From assembly GCA_947056845.1 (NCBI GenBank), contig CAMSCJ010000006.1:1-64000 (forward strand): a stretch of DNA of 64,000 bases. Reading direction: 5' to 3'. Position 1 is the stretch's first letter; every line of letters starts with the position of its first letter. This DNA is from an uncultured Mycoplasmatota bacterium. Lineage in GTDB: Bacteria; Bacillota_I; Bacilli_A; RF39; UBA660. The notes beneath the pieces were generated by a model. The model was not told where the DNA came from, did no database searches, and saw only the letters and a program-made list of their open reading frames with translations. Positions 63,786 to 64,000 of the stretch are shown here, piece by piece. Made by a program: the position numbers and the translations under genes.

Positions 63786-64000
63786 ATTAAAATTATATAA
63801 TTCTATTGTTTATACATATCTTGAATCAAAAGATAAAGCTAAATTTAGAAAAATTGCTTTTAAAAACAAGAAGTCGGTTTCTGAATTTAATCGTTATTTA
63901 ATTCATTTAATTATTAAGTTAGATGAACTTAAAAGAATAAAAAAGCAAAAAGAAATTACTGATTCCGATATAGCAGGTTTATTTTCTGAACTTGGGAGGA
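63774..64000 (+). CDS. Start of a small basic protein, cut by the window edge
   Basis: ATG 63774 overlaps the end of the previous gene by 12 bp and is open to the right edge (75 codons: KNRLKLYNSIVYTYLESKDK, FKNKKSVSEFNRYLIHLIIK). The basic, helical character could suit a ribbon-helix-helix or relaxosome accessory protein. This is a guess. Confidence 0.55.

Overview
The window reads as the chromosome of a very AT-rich, low-GC Gram-positive relative of Bacilli/Mycoplasmatota, probably an uncultured gut or host-associated lineage. The signs are consensus sigma-A promoters, strong GGAGG ribosome sites, a Bacillus-like rnr-smpB-ssrA order, LtaS, RNase III, Lon, ClpB under a CIRCE operator, and SpoVID/YsxE-like genes downstream of lon. 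TGA is used as a stop (ends of the genes at 16549 and 42320), so this is not the Mycoplasma code.

Layout. 1-6.9 kb is core: the end of a glycosyltransferase-like gene, rnr, a membrane protein plus CapA-like lipoprotein pair, smpB and tmRNA. 6.9-12.4 kb is the remains of an integrative mobilizable element: a large serine recombinase translationally coupled to a MobV relaxase. The recombinase is split exactly before its catalytic serine by about 1.56 kb of foreign DNA carrying a methyltransferase. 12.5-22.1 kb is an accessory and decay zone: a prolyl-tRNA editing protein, an ECF sigma/anti-sigma pair, an IS3-type end, a formylglutamate-amidohydrolase-like protein with a C39-like peptidase, an HD-domain pseudogene, frameshifted genes and an Old Yellow Enzyme relative.

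22.2-47.8 kb returns to core functions: asparaginase, a tandemly duplicated ThyX, a metal-binding lipoprotein with yidD, rnc, yebC, rbfA, fhs, a HipA-like kinase, clpB, a U32 protein of RlhA type, lon, three helical paralogues (the first broken), a SpoVID-like/YsxE-like pair, a lone pilin and LtaS.

From 47.8 kb to the right edge lies a conjugative element. It begins beside the 5' half of a tRNA-Cys gene. It carries small HTH regulators with shared palindromic operators, a leader peptide with an attenuator-like hairpin, an ArpU-like regulator, a DNA methyltransferase, VirB2-, VirB6- and VirB3/PrgI-like transfer proteins, a thioester/SpaA adhesin with its own sortase, and a block of membrane-anchored cargo of unknown function. 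VirB4, VirD4, relaxase and integrase are not in view, so the element continues to the right.

Points most worth a second look: apparent non-canonical start codons (ATA, ATT, CTG) behind good ribosome sites in the conjugative element; an ssrA tag ending VVFA with lon nearby; a ThyX duplication whose two halves each keep only part of the active-site motif; and hairpins at the very 5' end of the HipA-like and clpB messages.
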